DNA of 64,000 nt from Chryseobacterium aquaeductus (GTDB taxonomy: Bacteria; Bacteroidota; Bacteroidia; Flavobacteriales; Weeksellaceae). The notes below the pieces were generated by a model, which searched no databases, was not told the origin of the DNA, and worked only from the letters and a program-made list of their open reading frames with translations. This document shows, in pieces, positions 19,384-28,269 of the stretch (position 1 is the first letter of the stretch; each line of letters starts with the position of its first letter). The stretch is from the NCBI RefSeq assembly GCF_905175375.1, contig NZ_CAJIMS010000001.1, positions 1,798,001 through 1,862,000 on the forward strand. Reading direction: 5' to 3'. The position numbers were made by a program, and so were the translations under genes.

Positions 19384-20145
19384 ATGAATATTTCAGCTTA
19401 CATTTTAGACTATTTGAAACAATTTGGAACCGTTATCGTTCCAAAGTTTGGTGTATTTTCTCTGGAAAATTCTAAAGCCGTCATCAACTCAGAAAACGGA
19501 AGCATCCTTCCTCCGTCAACGAAAATTGCGTTTCACTCTGATTATCAGGTCTTTTCTGATGATTTGGTGCAGTTCATCAGCAATCAGAAAACGGTTTCTA
19601 AAGAAGTGGCAGAAAACGAATTGCAGATACAGACCGATTTTTGGAAGAAAAAACTTCAGGCAGAGCAGGTTTTAGAGATTCCGGATCTTGGAACTATTTT
19701 CATCGAAGACGGACAGCTTCACTTCAAAGGACATCGTCTGGAATCTGACGATCCCGATTTTTATGGTTTAGAAGAAATTCATTTTTCGGATATTAACCAA
19801 AGTGAAACATTCGAGAGCCCAAAAAATGTAGAGAAAGATTATAAATTTAATAAATCAATACTCTGGATTTTCCTTTTTATTGTTCCTGTATTAGGAATGT
19901 TGTATTTAGCATATACACAACAGGATTTGATCTTCGGAAACAAATCTTTTGATTCTCTTTCTGCACAAACAAAAACAAGGAGAATAGAGAAGAGAATTCC
20001 TATAAAAGTAGATTCGGCACAGATTAAAATTGCAGATTCTATCAAAGCATTTAAAGCAGATTCTTTGAGAAAAGACTCGATTAAAAATGCTGTAAAAACT
20101 TGGAAACCAAAATCCAAAAAAAGAAAATCAAGATGGCAAAAGTAA
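19384..20145 (+). CDS. HU/CCDC81-like domain membrane protein
   Basis: 253 aa. Residues 1-~125 contain the two HU-like halves of the bacterial CCDC81 family (YILDYLKQFGTVIVPKFGVF at the start, then LEIPDLGTIFI). A transmembrane helix (~158-176, ILWIFLFIVPVLGMLYLAY) and a Lys/Ser/Asp-rich tail of ~75 residues follow. Relatives usually carry a C-terminal SPOR domain that binds denuded peptidoglycan, and this one ends without it. The role is probably envelope-associated but unproved. TAAATTTG at 19369-19376 would put a transcription start almost on the ATG. The gene overlaps the thioesterase start by 13 bases. Confidence 0.65.
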   Translation: MNISAYILDYLKQFGTVIVPKFGVFSLENSKAVINSENGSILPPSTKIAFHSDYQVFSDDLVQFISNQKTVSKEVAENELQIQTDFWKKKLQAEQVLEIPDLGTIFIEDGQLHFKGHRLESDDPDFYGLEEIHFSDINQSETFESPKNVEKDYKFNKSILWIFLFIVPVLGMLYLAYTQQDLIFGNKSFDSLSAQTKTRRIEKRIPIKVDSAQIKIADSIKAFKADSLRKDSIKNAVKTWKPKSKKRKSRWQK

Positions 20146-20654
20146 AAAAAGCGTCAGAATCTCTAACGATCATGACCAATATTGTACTTCCCAATGATAC
20201 GAACCAACTGAGAAATCTTTTCGGCGGAGAATTATTGGCAAGGATGGATCGTTGCGCTTCTATCTCAGCAACAAGACATTGTGAAAGGAGAGTGGTAACA
20301 GCTTCTGTAAACCACGTTTCGTTTGATCATCCGATCCCAGAAGGCGGAATTGTTGTGATGGAATCTAAAGTTTCTCGCGCATTCTCAACTTCAATGGAGA
20401 TCTATGTAGATGTTTGGTTAGATGATCCCATCAATCACAAAAAAATACAGACGAATAAAGGAATTTACACTTTTGTGGCGGTAGACGAATTCAACAGACC
20501 TATCCCGATTCCCGATATGGAACCAGAGACCGATCTTGAAAAAGAAAGGCATGCAGCGGCTTTGAGAAGAAAAGAACTTTCATTAATTCTTTCCGGAAGA
20601 ATGAAACCTTCGGAATCTGTGGAATTGAAAAAACTGTTTCAAGAGCCAGTTTAA
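20133..20654 (+). CDS. Hotdog-fold acyl-CoA thioesterase
   Basis: 173 aa. Residues ~12-130 form a hotdog acyl-CoA thioesterase domain with LRNLFGGELLARMDRCASI, in the position of the family's N-x-x-G-x-x-F-G-G active-site helix. VSFDHPIPEGGIV follows. It hydrolyses acyl-CoA to free acid plus CoA. I start it at ATG 20133 (MAKVKKASES) instead of 20100, because the upstream extension is only a Lys-rich out-of-frame reading of the preceding gene. Translational coupling to the HU-like gene is likely from the 13-base overlap. The specific acyl chain is unknown. Confidence 0.85.
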   Translation: MAKVKKASESLTIMTNIVLPNDTNQLRNLFGGELLARMDRCASISATRHCERRVVTASVNHVSFDHPIPEGGIVVMESKVSRAFSTSMEIYVDVWLDDPINHKKIQTNKGIYTFVAVDEFNRPIPIPDMEPETDLEKERHAAALRRKELSLILSGRMKPSESVELKKLFQEPV

Positions 20655-20717
20655 ACACAATTGATAAACATTTAAAATGTGTACCAATTAAAATTCTGAT
20701 TTCATTTGCTGAGTGAA

Positions 20718-20800
20718 ACGCCTTTGCGAACAAGGATAGTATACAGTTTTTAAATATGTCTTTGCGAACATTGCGTTATAAACTGATTCTGTGTTTTGTG
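20718..20800 (+). repeat. Intergenic CTTTGCGAAC-type repeat
   Basis: CCTTTGCGAACAAGG (from 20728) and CTTTGCGAACATTGCGTTA (from 20758) are short direct repeats in the gap before the dehydrogenase. They match the degenerate repeat between the aconitase genes. Confidence 0.4.
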
Positions 20801-20842
20801 AATAACATTCAAAAAAATATTTTGCAATTAGTGTTTAAAAAA

Positions 20843-21796
20843 ATGAAGATTCTCCTTTTAGATAAAAACCATCCACTCATCACCGAACAGCTTTTAGCTA
20901 AAAAATTTATTTTGGAAGAAGATTTTACGTCTTCTTACGATAAGGTTTGTAACAAAATTGGAAATTATGATGGCGTTATTATCAGAAGCAGAATTCCTGT
21001 AGATAAAAACTTTTTAGAAACAGCTAAAAATCTGAAATTCATCGCAAGAGTAGGAGCAGGAATGGAAAATATTGATCTTTCAGTTGCAGAAAAGCTTGGA
21101 ATTCAATTAATAAATTCTCCTGAAGGAAATAGAGATTCTGTTGCAGAACACGTTGTCGGAATGCTTTTAATTTTAATGAACCGACTATTCATCGCATCCA
21201 ACGAAGTAAAAAACGGAATCTGGCTGCGCGAAGAAAATCGTGGTGACGAATTATTAGGAAAAACTGTTGGTCTTATCGGCTACGGAAATATGGGGAAAGC
21301 AACTGCCAAAAGACTTTCGGGTTTCGGATGCAAAGTGATTTTTCATGATATTCTTCCAAATCTTTCAGATGAATTTGCAACGCAGGTTTCTTTACAAGAA
21401 CTAAAAGAAAAAGCTGAGGTTTTGAGTCTGCACATTCCTTTAACAGAGCAAACTCATTATTTAATTGATGCGGAATTTATCTCGGAAATGAAAAATGATT
21501 TCTATTTCGTTAATACCGCGAGGGGAAAAAACGTTGAAACGGAAAGTTTAGTTAAAGCCATAAAATCCAGAAAAGTGAAAGGAGCTTGTCTTGATGTTTT
21601 AGAATACGAGAAGGCTTCTTTTGAAAATTTAGATGCTTCAACCTCGCTCAGCACAAGTGAAAATGATGATTTAAAATTTCTCCTGAATTCGGAAAAAGTA
21701 ATTGTAACTCCACATATTGCAGGCTGGACGCATCAAAGCAAAGAAAAATTGGCACAGGTGATTGTGGATAAGATCTTACAGCAGTTTCTTATCTAG
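20843..21796 (+). CDS. D-isomer-specific 2-hydroxyacid dehydrogenase, NAD-dependent
   Basis: 317 aa from ATG 20843 (MKILLLDKNHP). The longer frame from 20756 runs through repeat sequence and is unlikely. The substrate-domain motif IARVGAGMENID is at ~64-75, and the Rossmann motif GLIGYGNMGKATAKRLSGFG near 145-164 is followed by the acidic HD that selects NAD. Catalytic Arg (NTARGKNVE), Glu (LDVLEYE) and His (PHIAGWTHQS) regions are present. The fold fits phosphoglycerate dehydrogenase-like or general 2-hydroxyacid dehydrogenases. There is no ACT domain and no serC beside it, so the substrate is open. Its last 20 bases overlap a dead regulator gene on the other strand. Confidence 0.85.
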   Translation: MKILLLDKNHPLITEQLLAKKFILEEDFTSSYDKVCNKIGNYDGVIIRSRIPVDKNFLETAKNLKFIARVGAGMENIDLSVAEKLGIQLINSPEGNRDSVAEHVVGMLLILMNRLFIASNEVKNGIWLREENRGDELLGKTVGLIGYGNMGKATAKRLSGFGCKVIFHDILPNLSDEFATQVSLQELKEKAEVLSLHIPLTEQTHYLIDAEFISEMKNDFYFVNTARGKNVETESLVKAIKSRKVKGACLDVLEYEKASFENLDASTSLSTSENDDLKFLLNSEKVIVTPHIAGWTHQSKEKLAQVIVDKILQQFLI

Positions 21797-22035
21797 TAAC
21801 TTCTTCAGTAAAGCAATCTGCTCGTCTTTTGCTTTTATTAATTTTTCGTATACTTCTTTATTATCTTGATATAAACTCTGAACTTCTTATGTTCAATAGC
21901 ATGTTTGAGTTTTTAAATCCATCAAATCTGTAATGTCAGCTTCCAATAATTTTGAAATAGCAAAAAGACGGTCTACCGTAATTTTGGTAGAGTTATTTTC
22001 TATTTTAACATAAGATGCCAGATTAATATTGACTT
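21776..22035 (-). pseudogene. Remnant of an XRE-family helix-turn-helix regulator
   Basis: On the minus strand one frame reads INLASYVKIENNSTKITVDR, then LFAISKLLEADITDLMDL. This is the second half of an HTH_3 DNA-binding domain. Two in-frame stops (TGA and TAA, three codons apart) follow. The same frame then continues as a coiled-coil-like tail EVQSLYQDNKEVYEKLIKAK, ending KKLL at a TAA (21776-21778). The N-terminal half including the start is missing: a stop lies just upstream. It is therefore a truncated, stop-containing gene, and this accounts for the 312-base gap between the flanking genes. Confidence 0.75.
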
Positions 22036-22108
22036 ACTTAAAGTGGAGAAGTATTATAAAATTTAAAATAATTTAGCTAAGTTTGCATTAAAAACAAATA
22101 ACATCAAA

Positions 22109-23500
22109 ATGAAAAAAACCTTTATTACTTCAACATTACTTTTCTTGATTAATTCAATCTGTTTTTCTCAAAACAGAGCACCTTCTTGTTGGTTGGACTA
22201 CAATGATAGCTATCAAGGTGACATGCTAGTTAATACCATTAAAGTAGATGCTCAATCTCCATTGTACACATATTATTGTACTCTAGAATGGAATGCTGGG
22301 CAAGAAGGGGGCGGATACTGTGGTATTCAGGATCATCCCTCTGGTCATAATTTCATCTATTCTATTTGGGATCCCATTGCAAATAATGAACCAATAACCA
22401 CTGCTTATACAGGAGTAGGTACCAATATAGAATCATTTGGAGGAGAGGGAACAGGTTTAAAATCTTGGAATTTTAATCTTGGTTGGAATACAGAACAATG
22501 GTATTCTTTTGTAACTAAAGCTTGGAATGATAACGGACATACAATGTTTGGATACTGGATTTACAAACATACTGAGAATCAATGGTTTCATCTTGTAACT
22601 ATGGATTATCCAGTTCCAAATGTAAAATTCAATAGCAGGACAGGATCATTTATTGAAGACTGGCTCGGAAATGGCTCACAAGGAAGAGGTGTAAGCCATA
22701 AATATGGATGGAAAAGAAAAACAAGTGATTCGTCTTGGAATCCTTTAACACAAGCAACATTTGAAAGAGTAAGTCCAGATGCAGGAGCAATAAACTATAT
22801 CAATAATTATAATGGAGGTGTTGGATCAGATTTTTATTTCATGAAAACTGGTGCAGGAAATACGCCAACAACAAACACTTCTGGAGCCATTTTAAATTTA
22901 AATAATACACTTGCGACTCCAAATTTATACTTTCAAAAAGGTGAAGTAAATAATCTTAGTTTAGCAAGTTCTGCGAATAATCTTAATATGACATGGCAAA
23001 CAAGTATTTCTAAGGCACCTCAATTTTCTTATCACGTTAAGATTTATGACAACTCTTCATTATCCGGAACTCCCTTATTAGAAGTAAATAATACCGTGCC
23101 ACATCAAAAGGAATACAACCTTAATACGAGTTCGCTTACAAATAATAATACTTATTATGTAAAATTTTATATCATTGATATTTTCGGAAATGAATCCGAC
23201 GCTATCATACAAAGTTTTACAAAATCTGTATTAGGTATAAATGAAGCAAATAATGATACAAGAGTGAAATATTTTCCCAATCCTACTGAAAAGTATGTTA
23301 ACATTGAATTTAATACTCTACAAAAAAGTATAGAACTTGAAACTTTAGATGCCTCAGGAAAATTATTATTAAAGAATTCTTATAATAATGTTACTAAAAT
23401 ATTAGTTGATTTTTCTGATTTTAAATCTGGTGTTTATTTTATCAAAATGATTGATAAAACGGGGAAGAATAATGAAATATTCAAGATAATTAAAAAATAA
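22109..23500 (+). CDS. T9SS-exported DUF3472-like protein
   Basis: 463 aa. The signal peptide ends around residue 20 (SICFSQ). A DUF3472-like domain follows (~25-260: YCTLEWN, GGGYCGIQDH, SIWDP, GWKRKTSD), a fold found in secreted, possibly carbohydrate-active proteins. Then comes a beta-sandwich of fibronectin type (~275-375). A type A sorting domain ends it (FPNPTEKYVNIEF, SGKLLLKN, SGVYFIKM, KIIKK). It should be exported to the surface by the T9SS. A possible -7 element TAAGTTTG lies at 22078-22085 without a clear -33. No enzymatic activity can be assigned. Confidence 0.75.
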   Translation: MKKTFITSTLLFLINSICFSQNRAPSCWLDYNDSYQGDMLVNTIKVDAQSPLYTYYCTLEWNAGQEGGGYCGIQDHPSGHNFIYSIWDPIANNEPITTAYTGVGTNIESFGGEGTGLKSWNFNLGWNTEQWYSFVTKAWNDNGHTMFGYWIYKHTENQWFHLVTMDYPVPNVKFNSRTGSFIEDWLGNGSQGRGVSHKYGWKRKTSDSSWNPLTQATFERVSPDAGAINYINNYNGGVGSDFYFMKTGAGNTPTTNTSGAILNLNNTLATPNLYFQKGEVNNLSLASSANNLNMTWQTSISKAPQFSYHVKIYDNSSLSGTPLLEVNNTVPHQKEYNLNTSSLTNNNTYYVKFYIIDIFGNESDAIIQSFTKSVLGINEANNDTRVKYFPNPTEKYVNIEFNTLQKSIELETLDASGKLLLKNSYNNVTKILVDFSDFKSGVYFIKMIDKTGKNNEIFKIIKK

Positions 23501-23953
23501 TTTACAGTAAAAAAAAATTATTATAACCAACAAAATAGATAAAATAAATCTATAATACTGAAAGTAATGATGTTTCTCCAATTTAAAGTTCGGATCTGAA
23601 ATAGAAAAATAGCTATGGCGACAATATTGTTCCCGAATTAGTGATTAAAACCAAGTTTTGATGAGTTGATTTATTTTTTTCAATATTTTAATCAAATGTT
23701 TTCTACTTTGTAGATTATGCAGAAGACTGGGGAGATGGAACGGCTAATAGTTGAGTTTTGGAAGAAGCTATAAAATTAATAGAAACATTAAGAAGCAGTT
23801 TGATTGCTCTATGACAGATAAAAGCACTTCGTTCTATTCTATTTTGATGAGAATGCCTAATATTCCCAGATTATTCAAAGTTTGCAACTTTGAGCAATAA
23901 TAAAACCACAAATTAAAATGTTTGATTATTGAAACCTTTTAAAGGTTTTTACC

Positions 23954-23993
23954 AAAAGCTCTCGACGTTTTACCCAAATCGTCGAGAGCTTTT
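23954..23993. terminator. Hairpin terminator, first of a tandem pair
   Basis: A perfect 13-bp inverted repeat AAAAGCTCTCGAC / GTCGAGAGCTTTT with a 14-base loop. No intact gene lies directly upstream on either strand. Confidence 0.6.
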
Positions 23994-23994
23994 C

Positions 23995-24036
23995 AAAAAA
24001 GCAGGCGTTAAATTTCTAAAAGCACGCCTGCTTTTT
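23995..24036. terminator. Hairpin terminator, second of a tandem pair
   Basis: The inverted repeat AAAAAGCAGGCGT / ACGCCTGCTTTTT is perfect over 13 bp and starts two bases after the previous hairpin. Confidence 0.6.
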
Positions 24037-24164
24037 AAAATTGCTCACTTAGCTTTTTGTTAAGTTATTAACTGCTTTAAAATTATGTTAAATAATTCAT
24101 AACATACAATGATGTTTCAAAATTTATTTTGAGTTTTATTAAATTGCCGTCATTATAAAATCTC

Positions 24165-25427
24165 ATGAAGAAGTTTAGTCCTGTATTCATTATAACGCTT
24201 ATTTTATTCTTTTTTTCCTGTAAAAATAAATCTGAAAACACAGAAACTCTTTCAGAAAATACAACCAATCTTCCCAATTACGGAAATGTAAATCTTGGAA
24301 AAGTTTTTTCTCCGGAAGACGACAACCTGTCAAACAAAGATTTTATCATCAATTATATCGACCAATATTATAAAAAGGTATGGGAAGGAAGTGATCTCAG
24401 TGGTGGCTTCTTAGTGGCAAAAGGCAATGATATTTTGTTTGAAAACTACAGAGGTTTTGCCAGAGAAGGCAGTCAGAAACCGATTGATAAAAACACACCA
24501 CTTCATGTTGCATCAGTTTCTAAAACATTAACAGCAATGGCAATGCTGAAATTGGTAGAATCGGGAAAAATAAAATTATCAGACCATTTAACACAGCATT
24601 TTCCTGGATTTCCTTATCCTCATGTGACGGTTCAGACTTTATTGGATCAAAGAAGCGGACTTCCGAAATATGAATATTTTATTACCAAGATACAACCCGC
24701 TCCGGCAGAACTTTCTAAAACTTACATTACGAATCAGGATGTTTTGAATATGATCATCAAATACAAACCTGATCTGGCACGAGATACCGACACGGGTTTT
24801 ATGTATTGCAACACCAATTTTGCGCTTTTAGCATTGCTGATAGAAAAAGTGACCAAAACACCTTTTCCACAAGCAATGCAGGAAATGGTTTTCACGCCAT
24901 TGAAAATGACGAATAGTTTTATTTTTCAGGAAAAAGATATTCCAACGGCTTCGCAATCATTTTATTACGGCGGAAACAGATTGTATCCGTTAGACCGTTT
25001 AGATCTTATTTATGGTGACAAAAACGTGTATACGACGCCAAGAGATTTGTTTAGTTTTTCGAAAGCAATGTTTTCAAAAGATTTTTTAAAGCCCGAATTG
25101 ATGCAGATGGTTTTTGAACCTTACAGCAACGAGAAAGCAGGACAAAATAACTACGGACTAGGATTCCGTATGAAAATTTTTGACAATGGTGAAAAACTAA
25201 CCTATCACAACGGCTGGTGGCACGGTACAAATTCTGTATTTGCCCATTTATTAAAATCTAAAGTGACTATTGTTGCCATCGGAAATAAATATTCAGGGAA
25301 AGTATACACCGCATTGGCTTTGTCGGGTTTGTTTGAAGATTTTCCTCAGCAAAAAGATAAGTTGCACAGCATCATGCAAGAAAATCAGGATACATTGAAA
25401 ACAGGAAATGAGGTTTTTGGAGAATAA
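24165..25427 (+). CDS. Serine hydrolase lipoprotein, beta-lactamase / class C PBP-like
   Basis: 420 aa. A lipoprotein signal peptide carries the lipobox FFFSC (Cys19). The beta-lactamase-like domain has the nucleophile motif SVSK at ~117-120 and the YCN triad residue (~217-219, FMYCNTNFALLA). The third motif appears as HNGWWHGT (~345), replacing KTG as in class C-type esterases and peptidases. It is anchored in the envelope and hydrolyses an amide or ester. Beta-lactam resistance cannot be claimed from this. The next gene starts 25 bases after the stop, so co-transcription is likely. Confidence 0.85.
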   Translation: MKKFSPVFIITLILFFFSCKNKSENTETLSENTTNLPNYGNVNLGKVFSPEDDNLSNKDFIINYIDQYYKKVWEGSDLSGGFLVAKGNDILFENYRGFAREGSQKPIDKNTPLHVASVSKTLTAMAMLKLVESGKIKLSDHLTQHFPGFPYPHVTVQTLLDQRSGLPKYEYFITKIQPAPAELSKTYITNQDVLNMIIKYKPDLARDTDTGFMYCNTNFALLALLIEKVTKTPFPQAMQEMVFTPLKMTNSFIFQEKDIPTASQSFYYGGNRLYPLDRLDLIYGDKNVYTTPRDLFSFSKAMFSKDFLKPELMQMVFEPYSNEKAGQNNYGLGFRMKIFDNGEKLTYHNGWWHGTNSVFAHLLKSKVTIVAIGNKYSGKVYTALALSGLFEDFPQQKDKLHSIMQENQDTLKTGNEVFGE

Positions 25428-25452
25428 TGTTTATTTTTGCTCAAATATATTC

Positions 25453-27213
25453 ATGAAAAGAATTCTTCTCTTACTGATTGTCAGTTTTCTTGTACATTCT
25501 TGTGCGAGGGTAGGCTCGCCCGTTGGTGGCCCGAAAGATACTTTGGCACCACAGTTTTTAAGCTCAAATATTGATACTACAAGGGTAAATGTGAGAAGAG
25601 ATATTAAAGAACTGAGAATAGATTTTGATGAATATATTACATTAAAAGATATTAATAAAAACCTCAATATTTCTCCGCCAATAGAGAATATCACAAGAAT
25701 TTTACCTTCAAATATTGCCAATAAATTTTTGGTTATTCAGTGGTCTGATACGCTTCAGGAAAATACCACGTATAATTTTAATTTTGGGAATTCTATTGCA
25801 GATAACAGCGAATCGAATATTTTAAGGTATTTTAATTTTGCCTTTTCTACAGGTGAAAAGCTGGATGATCTTTACATAAGCGGTGAGGTAAAAGATGCTT
25901 TTACAATAAAAAAACAAACTACCAGCGAAAATAAAATGGTTGTCGGATTGTATCAGTTGAAAGATACCATCAATTACAGACAGAAACCTTACTACATTAC
26001 AAAGGTAGATGATGACGGATATTATGAGCTTAATTATCTTGCTCCCGGTAAATTTAAAATCATCGCTTTTGACGATGAAAACGGAAACTCAATTTATGAT
26101 CCCGGAAAAGAAAAAATTGGTTTTCAGAAAGATACCGTAGCAATTGAGAAGTCTATTTCAGGATTAAATTTAAAATTATATCCGTCGAAAAAACTGTTTA
26201 AGAAACCGGAGTTGAAAGAAATCCCGGGCGGTATTTTGATGATGTTCGAAGGCAATCCCAGCAATGTAAAAGTGACTTCGAAAAACGAAAAGCTTCAGGA
26301 TATAAAAGTTACGCACACCCCAAAATCAGATTCTGTAAGGATTTGGTTTGATGCCGTGAAGAACAATATCGGACAAACTGTAACAGAAAATCTGAAATTC
26401 GGCTATGAAGCTGACGGAAAAAAAGATTCTACGTCGGTTTTCTATAAGTATAATGCGAAAAATGCAATGACGGTTGATAATAATATCGGTGGAGCTCTTC
26501 TACCTCCTAAAACAGATTTTAAATTGATCTCAAATTATGTTGTAGACAAAATCAATCCTGAAAAGTGGACGCTAAAAACAGATAGTGTGAGTCAGAATTT
26601 TACGGCAAAAATTTCAGCTGCAAATCCTTACGAAATTTTGGTACAATCTGATTTTGTAGTTGGAAAAAAATATCAGCTTACGATCCCAAAAACTACGGTT
26701 TCTTCTTTTTACGAAAAAAATGCTGCATCAAAAAGGTTTGATTTTGAGGCAGATAAAGTTGAAAATTACGGAAGTTTGAATTTTGCACTTACCAATGCGC
26801 CAACTGCAAAATATTGGATTCAGTTATTAGATACCTCGGAGAAAGCGGTCTACCAAAAATATACCAGCGGAAATACAGTGAAATTTGATATCGTAAAACC
26901 GGGCGAGTACATTGTAAGAATTTTAGTTGATGATAATGATAACAAGCGTTGGGATGAGGCAGATTTTGTAAATCAGACGTTTGCCGAAGGTTCGTACCTT
27001 TATTACAAGATGGTTATTGCAAGACCATTGTGGGAATCTAAAGAAGATTGGGATCTTAATGATAAAAGAACTTTTGAAGGAATCAAAACGCCAAAACCTG
27101 CTACGCAAGAAGAAATAGAGCAGCCTAAACCTGGATTTAATAATAACAACACACTCACACCTGGTAATAATCAATCAGGATTGAACGAAACACCAGTTCG
27201 AAGAACCAGATAA
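25453..27213 (+). CDS. Ig-like (Big_5) domain lipoprotein
   Basis: 586 aa from ATG 25453 (MKRILLLLIVSFLVHSC). The in-frame extension to 25408 overlaps the previous gene and would hide the lipobox. The lipobox Cys is followed by ARVGSPVGGPKD, the usual start of this Bacteroidota family. An SbsA-type Ig-like domain (~25-125) contains FDEYITL and LQENTTYNFNFG. Further beta domains follow (DENGNSIYDPGKEKIGF, DDNDNKRWDEADFV, calcium-loop-like Asp/Asn clusters) and a low-complexity Asn/Pro tail. It is an envelope lipoprotein of unknown function. The stop TAA shares one base with the next start. Confidence 0.8.
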   Translation: MKRILLLLIVSFLVHSCARVGSPVGGPKDTLAPQFLSSNIDTTRVNVRRDIKELRIDFDEYITLKDINKNLNISPPIENITRILPSNIANKFLVIQWSDTLQENTTYNFNFGNSIADNSESNILRYFNFAFSTGEKLDDLYISGEVKDAFTIKKQTTSENKMVVGLYQLKDTINYRQKPYYITKVDDDGYYELNYLAPGKFKIIAFDDENGNSIYDPGKEKIGFQKDTVAIEKSISGLNLKLYPSKKLFKKPELKEIPGGILMMFEGNPSNVKVTSKNEKLQDIKVTHTPKSDSVRIWFDAVKNNIGQTVTENLKFGYEADGKKDSTSVFYKYNAKNAMTVDNNIGGALLPPKTDFKLISNYVVDKINPEKWTLKTDSVSQNFTAKISAANPYEILVQSDFVVGKKYQLTIPKTTVSSFYEKNAASKRFDFEADKVENYGSLNFALTNAPTAKYWIQLLDTSEKAVYQKYTSGNTVKFDIVKPGEYIVRILVDDNDNKRWDEADFVNQTFAEGSYLYYKMVIARPLWESKEDWDLNDKRTFEGIKTPKPATQEEIEQPKPGFNNNNTLTPGNNQSGLNETPVRRTR

Positions 27214-27671
27214 TGAAAACATTTAAAAAAATAGTTCTTTGGAGTTTGGTTGCTTTTGCCATGATTCAGTTTATACCTACCGACAAAGCCAATAAACCGA
27301 TTGACAAATCTTTAAACTTTGTTGAGGTTCAAAAGACACCTGCAAAAGTAGTTGCCTTGCTGAAAAATGCTTGTTACGACTGTCATTCTAACGAAACTGT
27401 CTACCCAAAATATGCTTATATTGCACCATTCTCATGGTCGGTAAAAGATCACATCAATGAAGGGCGAGAACATCTCAATTTTTCTGTTTGGAAGGCATAT
27501 AACAACGATTTAAAAAAGAATATGCTCGAACATTCTGTGCAGACTCTTCAAAATAAATCGATGCCGATGCCTGCTTACATCATTTATCATGAAAAAGCCA
27601 ATTTATCTGATGCTGAAAGAACCGTTTTGATCACTTATTTTGAAGAACTTCTGAAATCTAAATCTTACTAG
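27213..27671 (+). CDS. Haem-binding domain protein with one CxxCH motif
   Basis: 152 aa. An N-terminal hydrophobic segment (~7-20) acts as signal anchor. The c-type haem motif CYDCHSNET is at ~54-62, and YPKYAYIAPFSWSVKDHINEGREHLNFS is split by conserved aromatics typical of the Haem_bd family. MPMPAY (~115-120) may supply the axial Met. It is a periplasmic electron carrier or haem protein of unknown partner. Its ATG overlaps the stop of the Ig-like lipoprotein gene by one base, so it is translated from the same message. Confidence 0.85.
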   Translation: MKTFKKIVLWSLVAFAMIQFIPTDKANKPIDKSLNFVEVQKTPAKVVALLKNACYDCHSNETVYPKYAYIAPFSWSVKDHINEGREHLNFSVWKAYNNDLKKNMLEHSVQTLQNKSMPMPAYIIYHEKANLSDAERTVLITYFEELLKSKSY

Positions 27672-27682
27672 ATCAAAAAAAA

Positions 27683-27740
27683 TCCCACAGATTTAGAAAA
27701 AATCATCTCTTTTGATGAAATTTGTAAATGTGTGGGAAAC
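27683..27740. repeat. Intergenic palindromic CACAGAT repeat, copy 2
   Basis: The left arm TCCCACAGATTT and right arm AAATTTGTAAATGTGTGGGA form an inverted repeat between two convergent genes. It belongs to the same family as the copy at 19210. Confidence 0.5.
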
Positions 27741-27753
27741 GTTTCATTTAAGC

Positions 27754-28269
27754 TTAAAATGTTTTCAAATATTCTTCGAAAAATATCTTCTGCGAATCAA
27801 AAGCAATGTCTTCAAGATTGATTTCCAATTTTGGAATCCACATGGTTTCTGAAATCTCGGTGAGTTCTAAATTTACCTCAAACTTGTCTGAAACACTGTA
27901 TTCGTAGAACAAATCGATCGTATTGTAATCAATTTCTTTGTACTGATAAACATTTGGTAGGCTTGTAAGATACTTTAGGTTTTTGATGTCTATCTCCAAT
28001 TGAAGTTCTTCGAAAAGCTCTCTTTTACAAGTATTTTCTGCGCTTTCTTTAGGATCTACAAAACCTCCCGGTAAATCTAGTTTTCCTTTTTTGGGATCTT
28101 GATTTCTTTTTGTGAGATATATTTCATCTCTACAACGTATGACCACGGCAACTGCACCAGCGACGTTATTGTAGAGTGTAAAATTGCAATTGGGACAGTT
28201 CCATTTTTTTTCGCCGTCCCAATTCAAAGATTCTTTGCCACAACTAGGGCAAAACTTTAATATTTTCAT
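27754..28269 (-). CDS. Nudix hydrolase with N-terminal zinc ribbon
   Basis: 171 aa. A four-cysteine zinc ribbon covers residues 7-33 (CPSC ... CPNC). A Nudix domain with the box GGFVDPKESAENTCKREL followed by FEEL is at ~68-90. These proteins hydrolyse nucleoside diphosphates linked to another moiety. The zinc ribbon plus Nudix order resembles NudC-like NADH pyrophosphatases but the protein is shorter, so the substrate is not fixed. It overlaps the xerD stop by four bases (ATGA) and is co-transcribed with it. Confidence 0.85.
   Translation of the reverse strand: MKILKFCPSCGKESLNWDGEKKWNCPNCNFTLYNNVAGAVAVVIRCRDEIYLTKRNQDPKKGKLDLPGGFVDPKESAENTCKRELFEELQLEIDIKNLKYLTSLPNVYQYKEIDYNTIDLFYEYSVSDKFEVNLELTEISETMWIPKLEINLEDIAFDSQKIFFEEYLKTF

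Larger units (their letters stand above)
23501..24164. other. 664-base gene-poor gap with two hairpins and decayed sequence
   Basis: No intact gene. A frame from about 23706 reads DYAEDWGDGTANS, a stop, then LEEAIKLIETLRSS and further stops. It looks protein-derived but I cannot name it. Two strong hairpins follow at 23954-23993 and 23995-24036. The rest is AT-rich. Confidence 0.4.
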
